From NCBI RefSeq assembly GCF_017551775.1, contig NZ_JAFZKX010000095.1:1-45922 (forward strand): a stretch of 45,922 nt of DNA, written 5' to 3'. The position numbers and the translations under genes were made by a program. The stretch is from Fibrobacter sp. Lineage in GTDB: Bacteria; Fibrobacterota; Fibrobacteria; Fibrobacterales; Fibrobacteraceae. This document shows, in pieces, positions 35,401 through 43,089 of this stretch. Under the pieces are notes generated by a model, which saw only the letters and a list, made by a program, of their open reading frames with translations, ran no database searches and was not told the origin of the DNA. Numbering within the stretch: position 1 is the stretch's first letter; the number at the start of each line of letters is the position of its first letter.

Positions 35401-38400
35401 CCGCCTTCGCGGATGGTCTCGCCCTGCGGAGCCTTCTCGGCAATCTTCGGCGGGTCGTTGATAGAACGCACTTCGAAGCGTGCGGTCTTCGAGGTCTTGG
35501 CGCCTTCCGGGTCGGTCGCGGTGAACGTGATGTTCGCGGCACCGTTCCAGAACTTGTTCGGGATTTCGATGGTCGCCACCTGGTTCGCATCCACGCTGAC
35601 CTTGAGAGTTTCAACAGCCGGAGCCTTCACTTCGGGTTCGGCCTTGGCCTTCTTGCCCTTCTTCGGGGCCGGTTCGGCGGAAGCGAGCTTGGCGGGCTTC
35701 ACTTCGAAGCTCCACTTGATATCAGAAGCCTTGTGGTCCGGGTCCTTCACGAGGTCGCCGAGCCTAATGGTCTGGAACTGCTTCTTCTCGTCGATGGACT
35801 GATCCTTGAGTTCGCGCACGAATTCAGGAGCGTCGTTCACGGATTCCACAGTGAAGGTGACCTTGCGAGAATCGGAAGCGCCTTCCGGGTCGGTGACGGT
35901 GAACGTAATCGTCTCGGAACCGTTCCACTGCGGGTTCGGCTGAGAAACGGTGACCTTGTGGCTGCCGTCCATCTGCACCTTGAGTTCCTTGGCGCCTTCA
36001 ATCTTCCACTTGAGCTTGTTCTTGGCGTGGTCGAGGTCATCGACGAAGTTATCAAGTTCGATAGGCTTGAACTGGCCCTTTTCCTTGATAGTCTGGTTCG
36101 CGATATCCTTCATAATCGGCGGGTCGTTGATGGACTTCACCGTGAAGGTGACCATGGCCTTGGCAGCGGCACCTTCCGGGTCGGTCACGACGAACGTGAT
36201 CTTCTCGGTACCGTTCCACATCTTGCTCGGGGCCTTGACCGTAGCCTTGCCGTCCTTGCTGATGTCGACCTTCAGGTCCTTGTTGCCAGTAACTTCAATA
36301 TTGAGCTTTTCGTACGGATGATCCGGGTCCTTGATGATGGCCGCGAGATCAATCGGAGTGAATTCCTGCTTTTCTTCGACAATCTGGTCTTCAATCTTGC
36401 CGATGGTCGGAGCGTCGTTAACGGAGGTCACGGTGAAGAGCGCCGTGCAGCTGGCCTTGCCGCCTTCCGGATCTTCCACCTTGAACGTGATTTCTTCGGC
36501 ACCGTTCCAGTTCTTGTCCGGAATGATGATGCGGGCCATGCGGTTTTCCACCTTCACGGACAGCTTCGGAATATAGGTCTTCGGAGCACCCTTCGCCGGC
36601 TTCACGTCGAAGCTCCAGGTGAGCTGTTCGGGCTTGTGGTCCGGATCAGCCACGATGTCAGCGAGGTTGATAATCGCGAACTCGCGCTTTTCAGGAATGG
36701 TCTGATCCTTGATGGGCTTGGTGAACACCGGCAGGTCGTTCACGGATTCAACGGTGAACTTGACCTTGCGGGAATCAGCAGCGCCTTCCGGGTCGGTAAC
36801 GGTGAACGTGATAACTTCTTCGCCGTGCCAGAACTTGTTCGGGGCGGTAACGGTCACCACATGCTTGGCATCCATCTGGACCTTCAGGTCCTTGTTGCCG
36901 GAGAACGTCCACTTGAGCTTGGAGTTGTCGTGGTCCTCGTCCTTCGCGAAGTCATCCAGCGCGATGGGCTTAAACTGTTCCTTCTCCTTGATCTTCTGGC
37001 TTGCGATATCCTTCATGACCGGCGGGTCGTTGATGGACTTCACCGTGAACACGGCGTCGCTCTTGGCAGCAGCGCCTTCCGGGTCGGCAACCGTGAAGGT
37101 CACCTTTTCGGAACCGTTCCACTTCGGGTTCGGAGTCTTGATGGTGGCAACACCGTTCTTGTCGATATCGACCTTCAGTTCCTTGTTGCCAGTGACAGTC
37201 CACTTGAGCTTTGCAAATTCATGGTCAGCGTCGTTCACGAGTTCGGCGAGGTTCACCGGGTTGAACTGCTGCTTTTCTTCAATCATCTGGTCCGGGACCT
37301 TCTTGAGTTCGGGCACGTCGTTCACGGACTGCACCGTGAAGAGGGCCTTAGAAGAAGCCTTTGCACCTTCGGGGTCGGTAACCGTGAAGGTAATTTCGGC
37401 GGCACCGTTCCAGAACTTGTTCGGGATATTTACCTTGGCGACGTGCTGGGCGTCGATTTCAACAGAAAGATCGCCGTCCTTGCCCTTCACCGTCGGCTTC
37501 ACGTCGACAGAGAACGTGAGATCAGAAAGCTTGTTGTCGAGGTCGCGGACCATTTCGGCAAGCTTGATGGGCTGGAATTGACCCTTTTCCTTGATAGTCT
37601 GCGGCTGGATCTGCTTCACGAATTCGGGCAGGTCGTTCACGGATTCCACCGTGTAAGCGATGGAGCGTTCGTCAGAAGCGCCTTCCGGGTCGGAAACCTT
37701 GATGGTAAGCGTCTCGGAGCCGTTCCACTGCGGGCTCGGCGGAGTCACCTTCATCACGCGGTTCGCGTCGACGACAACCTTGAGTTCGCGGTTGCCGGTA
37801 ATCGTCCACTTGAGCTTGTCCTTGCCGTGGTCGAGGTCATCGACATACTTGTCGAGTTCAACATCCTTGAACTGGCCCTTTTCCTTGATGGTCTGTTCCG
37901 GAATGTCCTTCATGACCGGCGGGTCGTTGATGGACTTCACCGAGAGCTTCATCGTGGTCTTAGCCACACCGCCTTCCGGGTCGGTAGCAGTGAACGTGAC
38001 AGTCTCGGAACCGTTCCAGAGTTCGTTCGGAGTCTTGAACGTGACTTCGCGAGTCTTCTGGTTGATGTTGACCTTGATGTCCTTGTTGCCGGCGACTTCG
38101 ACCTTCAGCTTCGAGATGTCGTGGTCCGGGTCAGAAAGGTATTCGTCGAGAACGATGGAAGAAAGTTCGGTCTTCTCTTCGACTTCCTGGTCAGGAATCT
38201 TCTTGAACACCGGCTTGTCGTTGATGGAGCTTACCGTAAGGGTAACGGCCTGCTTGATGGAAGCACCTTCCGGGTCGGAGCAGGTGAACGTCGCCACAGC
38301 GGCGCCGTTCCAGTAGGTGTCGGGGATTTCGATAGAAGCGATGCGGTTCTCGTCGATGTTGACGACGAGCGTTCCGGATTCGGGCTCCTTGCCCTGGTGC

Positions 38401-39833
38401 TTCACGTCGACATCCCAAGAGAGTTCAGAATTCTTGTGGTCAGCATCCTTGACGAATTCGTCAAGCTTGATCTTGGCAAACTGCTTCTTTTCTTCGATGG
38501 TCTGGTTCGGGATAGTCTTCGTGAATTCGGGCTTATCGTTCACAGAGTTGACGGTGAACGTAGCCTCAGAAGTGGCGCAAGCGTTAGCCGGGTCGCACAC
38601 CTTGAACTTGAGCGTTTCGGAACCATTCCAGAACTTACTCGGGATGGCGATTGTGGCAGTACCGCCGGCAATCTTGACCTTCAGGTCCTTGTTGCCAGAA
38701 ACTTCCCACTTGAGCTGTTCCATCTTGTGGTCCGGATCCTTCACGAGCTGCGAGAGCTCGATCGGCTTGAATTCCTGTTTTTCTTCGATGGTCTGTTCAG
38801 GCACGTCCTTCGTGAACTCCGGCGGGTCGTTGATGGACTTCACCGTGAAGGTGGCCTTCGTGCTCACCGCCGCACCAGCGGGGTCGGTCGCAGTAAAGGT
38901 AACGGTTTCAGTTCCGTTCCAGAATTCGTTCGGGATCTTGATGTTCGCGGTACCGTACTTGTCGAGGTCGAACTTCAGGTCCTTGTTGCCCGTAATGGCC
39001 CACTTGATTTTCGAGACGTCATCATCGACATCGCTCACGAAGTCCGTAAGGGAGATAGATTCGAACTCGTTCTTTTCTTCGATGGTTTGGTCAGGAATCT
39101 TCTGCAGCACGGGAGCATCGTTAATCGGCTTCACCGTGAAGAGAGCCGTCTTCTTGTCGGACGCGTACTCGCCGTCGGTCGCAGTGAATGTAATCTTTGC
39201 AGAACCGTACCAGTTGGTATCGGGGATGATAATGGTAGCGACGCGCTTCGGGTCGATTTCAACGTTGAGGTCGCCTTCAGCTTGATCCTTGCCCACCGGT
39301 TGGATGTCGAATTCCCACAAGATCTGGTCCTTCGGGTGGTCCGGGTCAGTCACGAATTCATCGAGTTTAATCTTGGTAAACTGCTTGCCTTCGTCGATGT
39401 TCTGTTCGGGAATGGCCTTCATGACAGGCGGGTTGTTCACGGATTCAACAGAGAAGTTGACCGTCTCGGAACCAACAGCACCCTTGGAGTCGGTAGCCGC
39501 AAACGTAATGTCTTCGGAACCGTTCCAGTACTGGTCGGGGACCTGCAGGGTGGCCACATGGTCGTTCGAGATGGACACCTTGATGCTCTTGTTGCCCGAT
39601 ACAGACCACTTGAGCTGCGCGGGCTTGTCCATGTCGTCCGAGACATAACTATCAAGCTTGATCGGAGCGAACTTGCCGCCTTCGTTGATAGATTCCCCTG
39701 GAATCCCGTTCACTGACGGCGCGTTGTTTTCGACCGCCGGGGACTTGCCAGAATTTTCCTGCGCAATTACGACAGAGGCTAGAACTCCAGCCGATGCCAA
39801 AAGCGCTGTAACAGGCCATTTCATTTTATTCAT
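32493..39833 (-). CDS. Giant secreted protein with 22 Ig/cadherin-like tandem repeats
   Basis: The 2446-residue protein has a signal peptide (about 1-24, ending SVVIA). Residues 36-2308 comprise 22 tandem repeats of 96-137 residues, each opening near NDPPV and containing DPDH, GNKDLKV, a WNGSE motif and TDPEGA. A different domain (2309 to about 2410, TYMTQEG...FTYTPNRGFSG) and a Lys-rich tail ending KGKKKKKKR follow. Every third repeat (2, 5, 8, 11, 14, 17, 20) carries an insert between strands; in repeats 14, 17 and 20 it is Lys/Ala/Pro-rich (KKGKKAK). The repeats resemble bacterial cadherin-like/tandem-95 modules; DPDH positions may bind calcium. A role in adhesion to cells or plant fibre is inference. 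GGGAG precedes the ATG. Confidence 0.88.
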   Translation of the reverse strand: MNKMKWPVTALLASAGVLASVVIAQENSGKSPAVENNAPSVNGIPGESINEGGKFAPIKLDSYVSDDMDKPAQLKWSVSGNKSIKVSISNDHVATLQVPDQYWNGSEDITFAATDSKGAVGSETVNFSVESVNNPPVMKAIPEQNIDEGKQFTKIKLDEFVTDPDHPKDQILWEFDIQPVGKDQAEGDLNVEIDPKRVATIIIPDTNWYGSAKITFTATDGEYASDKKTALFTVKPINDAPVLQKIPDQTIEEKNEFESISLTDFVSDVDDDVSKIKWAITGNKDLKFDLDKYGTANIKIPNEFWNGTETVTFTATDPAGAAVSTKATFTVKSINDPPEFTKDVPEQTIEEKQEFKPIELSQLVKDPDHKMEQLKWEVSGNKDLKVKIAGGTATIAIPSKFWNGSETLKFKVCDPANACATSEATFTVNSVNDKPEFTKTIPNQTIEEKKQFAKIKLDEFVKDADHKNSELSWDVDVKHQGKEPESGTLVVNIDENRIASIEIPDTYWNGAAVATFTCSDPEGASIKQAVTLTVSSINDKPVFKKIPDQEVEEKTELSSIVLDEYLSDPDHDISKLKVEVAGNKDIKVNINQKTREVTFKTPNELWNGSETVTFTATDPEGGVAKTTMKLSVKSINDPPVMKDIPEQTIKEKGQFKDVELDKYVDDLDHGKDKLKWTITGNRELKVVVDANRVMKVTPPSPQWNGSETLTIKVSDPEGASDERSIAYTVESVNDLPEFVKQIQPQTIKEKGQFQPIKLAEMVRDLDNKLSDLTFSVDVKPTVKGKDGDLSVEIDAQHVAKVNIPNKFWNGAAEITFTVTDPEGAKASSKALFTVQSVNDVPELKKVPDQMIEEKQQFNPVNLAELVNDADHEFAKLKWTVTGNKELKVDIDKNGVATIKTPNPKWNGSEKVTFTVADPEGAAAKSDAVFTVKSINDPPVMKDIASQKIKEKEQFKPIALDDFAKDEDHDNSKLKWTFSGNKDLKVQMDAKHVVTVTAPNKFWHGEEVITFTVTDPEGAADSRKVKFTVESVNDLPVFTKPIKDQTIPEKREFAIINLADIVADPDHKPEQLTWSFDVKPAKGAPKTYIPKLSVKVENRMARIIIPDKNWNGAEEITFKVEDPEGGKASCTALFTVTSVNDAPTIGKIEDQIVEEKQEFTPIDLAAIIKDPDHPYEKLNIEVTGNKDLKVDISKDGKATVKAPSKMWNGTEKITFVVTDPEGAAAKAMVTFTVKSINDPPIMKDIANQTIKEKGQFKPIELDNFVDDLDHAKNKLKWKIEGAKELKVQMDGSHKVTVSQPNPQWNGSETITFTVTDPEGASDSRKVTFTVESVNDAPEFVRELKDQSIDEKKQFQTIRLGDLVKDPDHKASDIKWSFEVKPAKLASAEPAPKKGKKAKAEPEVKAPAVETLKVSVDANQVATIEIPNKFWNGAANITFTATDPEGAKTSKTARFEVRSINDPPKIAEKAPQGETIREGGRFKTIDLANLAIDPDHPATSLKWSVSGNKQLKVDIRKDNTVIVSVPDPQWSGREMLTFTVTDPEGASANHRMTFEVTRVNDPPTLAKKIPDQKIKEKENFKQIKLDEFVKDPDNKPNELVWTVTGNKKLKAEISPSRILTVSAPDKYFWCAPETMVLEVKDPDGAATSQTVTFEITSVNDVPEMKDIPGQRIKEKGQFKEIDLNKFVRDPDHKNEQLTWTATVAKVGPVAAPKKEVKPKKPAKKGKKGAKEEKVEEAAPAPVPVDEFQVEIDSRNIARINISDKFWHGERNVTFTVTDPEGAKASKTVNFLVESVNDAPVIKPIPTQSIQEKEHFKPIDLSQFVSDPDHPFAALKFEVGSTRSLKASVNAKKELVVSTPDKFWSGTEKVKLDVIDPEGAKGTVQVTFEVTPVNDPPVVKFIPGQKIKEREKFAPVDLSKAAEDPDNKPAELRWSVAGNKDLKVDIKGSRAMVVTPNPNWFGKETLTFTVKDPSGASASKSATFEVTPVNDPPVLKPVQPFVIDEKKQFQPFDFSKVVSDPDNKLEDLKWSLDNDVPGAKAAPAKKGKKAKPVDPEDGPVKHEMKFEISDKGVLTAETPNKFWYGTETVTVNVFDPAGEKASVKVKFTVRPVNDPPVVQEIPGQETLEGKSFKAIKLDQYVTDPDHKPHEIKWKVSGAKNLDVMISGGREAVVKPKRQDWFGEETLVFMAQDPAGGMDKAVVKFVVKHVNSAPVMRDIQDFTIREDDNEGVIATIKTDQYARDKDHRPEELKWTWTGNKFLQVKYDKFKRILTVSQPHENWNGKPERITFTVTDPEGAKAQKTATFTVIPVNDPPVAKSQTYMTQEGEMLKVTASEGLMNGVSDADGEKPVAVQLVQRPRNGKIELNERDGSFTYTPNRGFSGLDEFTFKVKDPGGVYSKVETAEVNVTFKMKDLRGNAPKPAPKVEEPKEEEKPAKDDRKGKKKKKKR

Positions 39834-39926
39834 CTTTTACTGTCTCCCATAATACTGCCACAAGCATCATGAATTTTGCCAAAAAACAAAAACAGGCACG
39901 CTTGCTACATGCGTGTTATGCGCTCA

Positions 39927-39932
39927 AATATA
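39927..39932 (-). promoter_or_regulatory. Candidate -10 box of the giant gene
   Basis: On the minus strand TATATTTG begins at 39932, the same box as in front of tRNA-Asp and leuC. The -35 is weak. A start near 39920 would give a leader of about 87 bases. Confidence 0.4.
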
Positions 39933-39946
39933 ATGCTTTTACTCAC

Positions 39947-40036
39947 GAAAAATCGGCATTTTTAGCAAAAAATCGGCATTTTTTTTATTTTTTTTTGAGA
40001 GAAATCTCGTAAGTCATTGAGTATCAACGACTTACG
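39947..40036. repeat. Direct repeats and a palindrome in the divergent promoter region
   Basis: AAAAATCGGCATTTTT occurs twice (about 39947-39963 and 39967-39983). CGTAAGTC-A-TTGA-GTA-TCAA-C-GACTTACG (40008-40036) is an inverted repeat with one mismatch. They sit between the giant gene and the plus-strand gene at 40164 and may be regulator binding sites. Nothing else is seen in this 330-base gap apart from promoters. Confidence 0.5.
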
Positions 40037-40127
40037 CATTTCAAACAAAATATCGTCCAAATTGGTATAATGCCCCATTTTTTAGGGTCAAATGACAAAA
40101 TCGCGTAAAAATACTAATATTGGCTCG

Positions 40128-40133
40128 TATAAT
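40128..40133 (+). promoter_or_regulatory. Candidate -10 box (TATAAT) upstream of 40164
   Basis: TATAAT at 40128-40133 would start RNA near 40140 and leave a short leader with GGGA before the ATG at 40164. A second TATAAT at 40066-40071, preceded by TTGG, could serve a start at 40092. Confidence 0.4.
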
Positions 40134-40163
40134 ACCAAAAATCCTTCAACGTTGGGACAAAAC

Positions 40164-40574
40164 ATGAAATTCGTATTTCTCTGCGACGCCAATTACCTTA
40201 AGGGCGACCTGGTCAACTTCGTCAATAACTTCCCCACCAACCACGAGCTGGTGACGATGACTTCCGACGACCTGCTGCAGTCCAAGTCCGTCATCGAAGG
40301 TACATTCGCGATTCTCGCCGAACGCGCCACCTGGCAGAAGAACTTCAGCCTGTTCCGCTACTTCGGTCTCCTCCCGCTTCTTGAAGTGCTCCCGCTCGGA
40401 GTCGTTTCCCGCGGCCGCCGCGGCGAACCCCTCAAGGGCAGAAGCCAGAACAGGAACCAGGAAATCTATTTCAACCCGTCCGCAAGCCCCGAGGAACTCT
40501 ACCTGCAGGTCGACAAGTTCGTCGCCGCTCCTCCTTCCGGCTTTACGTACCCGAGAGGCTCCAGGAAGGTCTAA
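40164..40574 (+). CDS. Hypothetical protein, 136 residues
   Basis: The frame is open from an ATG at 40092, but the start at 40164 is preferred. The 24 extra codons are AT-rich and low-complexity (Lys, Asn, Ser, Thr), unlike the rest, and GGGA lies six bases before 40164. The protein begins MKFVFLCDANYLKGDLVNFV, suggesting an alpha/beta fold, and later contains LSLFRYFGLLPLLEVLPLG-like hydrophobic sequence (as FSLFRYFGLLPLLEVLPLG) and a Tyr/Pro-rich end. No known family recognised. The M23 peptidase gene starts six bases after its stop, so the two probably form an operon. Confidence 0.6.
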   Translation: MKFVFLCDANYLKGDLVNFVNNFPTNHELVTMTSDDLLQSKSVIEGTFAILAERATWQKNFSLFRYFGLLPLLEVLPLGVVSRGRRGEPLKGRSQNRNQEIYFNPSASPEELYLQVDKFVAAPPSGFTYPRGSRKV

Positions 40575-40580
40575 CCGCCC

Positions 40581-42086
40581 ATGCAGCGGCAGGTTCTCGA
40601 TTACCTGTATGCGCAAGGCGAACTGGTGATGGCGGTTTTCCCCGGAAGCCGCATTCCCCAGGAGGCCCTTGAAAAATTCGCGCTGGCAATGAACGCTGGC
40701 GCGTGTTTTGTTGTTTTCGATTTCACGCGCACCATGAAGGAAAAGGCACCGCTCACGCTGGCGGACCTGTTCACGCGCACGCTCACGAAAACTGAGCTGC
40801 AGGAAATCGACGAGCGAAAGCAAGACGGGCTCGTGTTCGGCGGGTTTGCGCCCGTAGATTCCGCCGAGGATTCGTTCCGCAAGTTCTACCGCAATCTCGA
40901 ATCCATAAAGAAGATTGTACCGCATACGATATGCGTGATGCCCGCGGACGATCCGACCGCGCTCGACAAGAACATCATCGAGATTACGAAGCTCGTGATG
41001 ATCTCTGCAGACAACGTAAACGACGCCGCGGCATTCATCGAGGATAGCCCGACACTGCAGAAAAAGAACATCCTCTGGCTTCCGGCGAAGTTCCCCGACA
41101 AGAAGCGATTCCCGCGCGCAGCGAAGGCCGTCAAGCGCAGTTGCTCGAAGTATGTGGCGGAGCGCAGCAAGTTCGAGGACAAGCCCGAGGCGCTGGCCGA
41201 AAGCGTCAAGTACATCTTGAAAGAAGGCATACTGCGCAAGAACCCGATGGAAGGGCTCTCCAGGCTTTTCCGCAACCTATTCCCGTTGTTCCTGCTCATT
41301 GCGCTGCTTACGCCATTCATCTACCCGACCAGCATACAAAGTAGCCACTCCAACATGCGCGACCGCATACCCGAAAGGAACAAGCTTTCGGTCGCACCCT
41401 CTTTCGACTACACCTTCGACGGCAAGGAGAACCTGCGCCGCATCGCGCGTTACGCCATCGGACGATTCAACGCGGTCATCTCCGACGACAAGATGGTCCG
41501 CCAGTACCTCGACGAAACGATAAACGACAACGGTTACAAGGGACAGGGCTGGGAATCGAACGCGCTCGCCACGCCGCCGCAAGGGACCGTCATCAAGTTC
41601 TCGCGCCCGAGCAACCTCCCCCGCGCCGCAGCCGATTCCATCGGAGCCGCATGGAAGTACTGGACCTCCATACTTTCGGACAGCGTCGCCTACATCACCG
41701 AGTTCTACAACGAGAAAGGCATCGGCGGACGCAAGCACAACGGCATCGACCTGGCATCGAGGCAAGGCGCGCGCATTCTCGCCCCGTTCTCCGCGAAGGC
41801 CTATACCAGCAAGAACGAACGCGGCGGCGTAATGATCGGACTCGTACGCGAAAAGGACGTGCTGATCTTTATGCACTGCGACCAACTTTTGTACCTTGAC
41901 GGGCAAGAAGTTATGCAGGGCGACCCGATAGCGACGGTCGGCATGACTGGGCACACGACAGGCCCGCACGCGCACATTGTAACGGGCGTTATCGACAAGC
42001 GCGGCACGAACCGCATCGGGAATGTTTCGTACAAAGTAATAGACCCGATTGCGTGGTATTACAAGTTCAAACCGAACATGCCTTAA
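40581..42086 (+). CDS. Membrane-anchored M23 (LytM-type) peptidase
   Basis: The 501-residue protein has an N-terminal soluble domain of about 225 residues without signal peptide (QRQVLDYLYAQGELVMAVFP and onward). One membrane helix follows at about 233-252 (LFRNLFPLFLLIALLTPFIY), then an extracytoplasmic part ending in an M23 domain. Zinc-site residues are His386 and Asp390 (HNGIDLA) and His463/His465 (HAHIVTG). M23 enzymes cut peptidoglycan cross-bridges or regulate such cuts. The topology, with a sizeable cytoplasmic domain, suggests signalling across the membrane. AGGAAGG lies 11 bases before the ATG. It is linked to the small gene upstream. Confidence 0.82.
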   Translation: MQRQVLDYLYAQGELVMAVFPGSRIPQEALEKFALAMNAGACFVVFDFTRTMKEKAPLTLADLFTRTLTKTELQEIDERKQDGLVFGGFAPVDSAEDSFRKFYRNLESIKKIVPHTICVMPADDPTALDKNIIEITKLVMISADNVNDAAAFIEDSPTLQKKNILWLPAKFPDKKRFPRAAKAVKRSCSKYVAERSKFEDKPEALAESVKYILKEGILRKNPMEGLSRLFRNLFPLFLLIALLTPFIYPTSIQSSHSNMRDRIPERNKLSVAPSFDYTFDGKENLRRIARYAIGRFNAVISDDKMVRQYLDETINDNGYKGQGWESNALATPPQGTVIKFSRPSNLPRAAADSIGAAWKYWTSILSDSVAYITEFYNEKGIGGRKHNGIDLASRQGARILAPFSAKAYTSKNERGGVMIGLVREKDVLIFMHCDQLLYLDGQEVMQGDPIATVGMTGHTTGPHAHIVTGVIDKRGTNRIGNVSYKVIDPIAWYYKFKPNMP

Positions 42087-42124
42087 TAGCGAAACAGCGC
42101 ATTCAAAAGCCCATTCAAGGCAAC

Positions 42125-42199
42125 AAAAAGCCGCTTTGTGACAGATGTCACTAAAGGTTCCGAAAAACATGGTGACTCAGGTCACAAGAATGGCTTTTT
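42125..42199 (+). terminator. Large hairpin with two GTGAC-N4-GTCAC palindromes
   Basis: AAAAAGCC and TTGTGAC on the left pair with GTCACAA and GGCTTTTTT on the right, giving a long bidirectional terminator-like hairpin after the M23 gene. Inside it lie two 14-bp palindromes, GTGACAGATGTCAC (42138-42151) and GTGACTCAGGTCAC (42172-42185), 34 bp centre to centre. Both fit the CRP-like pattern TGTGA-N6-TCACA with one mismatch. Confidence 0.6.
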
Positions 42200-42333
42200 T
42201 TTGCTTATTTTCACCGGAAGTAAGTAAATAATTACAAAACCACCATCGCCAAGATATCAACATTTAAATAACTTTGTAACCAGTTTTAGGGACGAAGAGA
42301 ACTTTAGAGTAAAAACCAAGGAGTTTATCAATA

Positions 42334-42768
42334 ATGAAATCTGGATTTGTGGCCTCTCTCCTCTTCTCTGCAGCAATGTTGGCCGGCTGCTCAGGCATCA
42401 AGACACCGACGGCGGATCTCGCCAGCCATGACTCCCGTCATGACATTCCTGCTATCGACCAGATGATCGTCGACATGAAGCAGGACTACATCCAGGCATG
42501 CTACATGCCCGTCGCCAAGAGGGAACCGCCCGTCAACGCTTGCCAGACGGAGCTCTTCCAGATGCTCGAACGCCGTTACCACATGAACTACACGCAGAAC
42601 CACGTGGACATGGCCAGCAACGACCTCTTCTTCAAGGATGTGAATTCCAAGATTACGGACCTCGTGCGCAAGGACCGTCAGGTTGGCGCCGCTGCCCGCA
42701 GGGCGTTCGGAAGTACGGACGAGATGATGGCGTACTACCGCGAAGCCTACAAGTTCGAAACGAATTAA
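42334..42768 (+). CDS. Hypothetical lipoprotein, 144 residues
   Basis: The precursor has a lipobox MLAGC (Cys19). The mature protein has two further cysteines (QACYMP and NACQTE) that could form a disulphide, an aromatic-rich helix (LERRYHMNYTQNHVD) and a C-terminal helix (DEMMAYYREAYKFETN). No family recognised. AAGGAG ten bases before the ATG supports the start. A TAACTTTG box about 65 bases upstream may be the -10. Upstream CRP-like palindromes at 42138-42185 could control it, though they also belong to a terminator. Probably periplasmic or outer-membrane anchored. Confidence 0.75.
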   Translation: MKSGFVASLLFSAAMLAGCSGIKTPTADLASHDSRHDIPAIDQMIVDMKQDYIQACYMPVAKREPPVNACQTELFQMLERRYHMNYTQNHVDMASNDLFFKDVNSKITDLVRKDRQVGAAARRAFGSTDEMMAYYREAYKFETN

Positions 42769-42827
42769 GACCGTTCGCGCTTAGTTTGAGTATTAAATTA
42801 CTCCGGTAAGCGCTCACTCTCACTGCA

Positions 42828-42852
42828 AAGGCCCGTTAATACGGGCCTTTTC
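42828..42852 (+). terminator. Terminator after the 42334 lipoprotein (unit A)
   Basis: AAAGGCCCGT and ACGGGCCTTT form a 10-bp stem with the loop TAAT, followed by TTCC. Confidence 0.8.
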
Positions 42853-42978
42853 CATTCACAAAAGACCGCTCGTTCGACATTTTGAGTGTCGAGACCTCCG
42901 GTTCCTCACTCGCTACCCCCGCAAGGGGGGCCATGCCCACATAAGCGCTGAAGCGCTAAGTGGTCAAAGGTCGCAACC

Positions 42979-43004
42979 GCCCCAGTTTGATAACTGGGGC
43001 TTTG
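42979..43004 (+). terminator. Terminator hairpin of unit B
   Basis: GCCCCAGTT and AACTGGGGC form a perfect 9-bp stem with loop TGAT, followed by TTTGTT. Confidence 0.75.
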
Positions 43005-43089
43005 TTGCTCACGGAAGACCGTTCGCGATTACAGACCGAGCACTCGACGTCTCTGGAGCAGAATCTCCGGCAACTCGTGCTCTCTCACT

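Noticed and set aside
33009-39716. Open frame of 2235 codons on the plus strand, antisense to the giant gene
   Set aside because: It is a by-product of codon bias: the true gene avoids TTA, CTA and TCA, so the opposite strand has no stops. The translation is Arg/His/Leu/Val-rich without domain logic, and the minus strand has signal peptide, repeats, ribosome binding site and terminator.
40092-40163. N-terminal extension of the 40164 gene
   Set aside because: AT-rich low-complexity codons unlike the rest and a second TATAAT inside it; kept as an alternative start only.
42138-42185. Riboswitch
   Set aside because: The paired blocks are simple palindromes and fit operators or a terminator; no known riboswitch core is recognisable.
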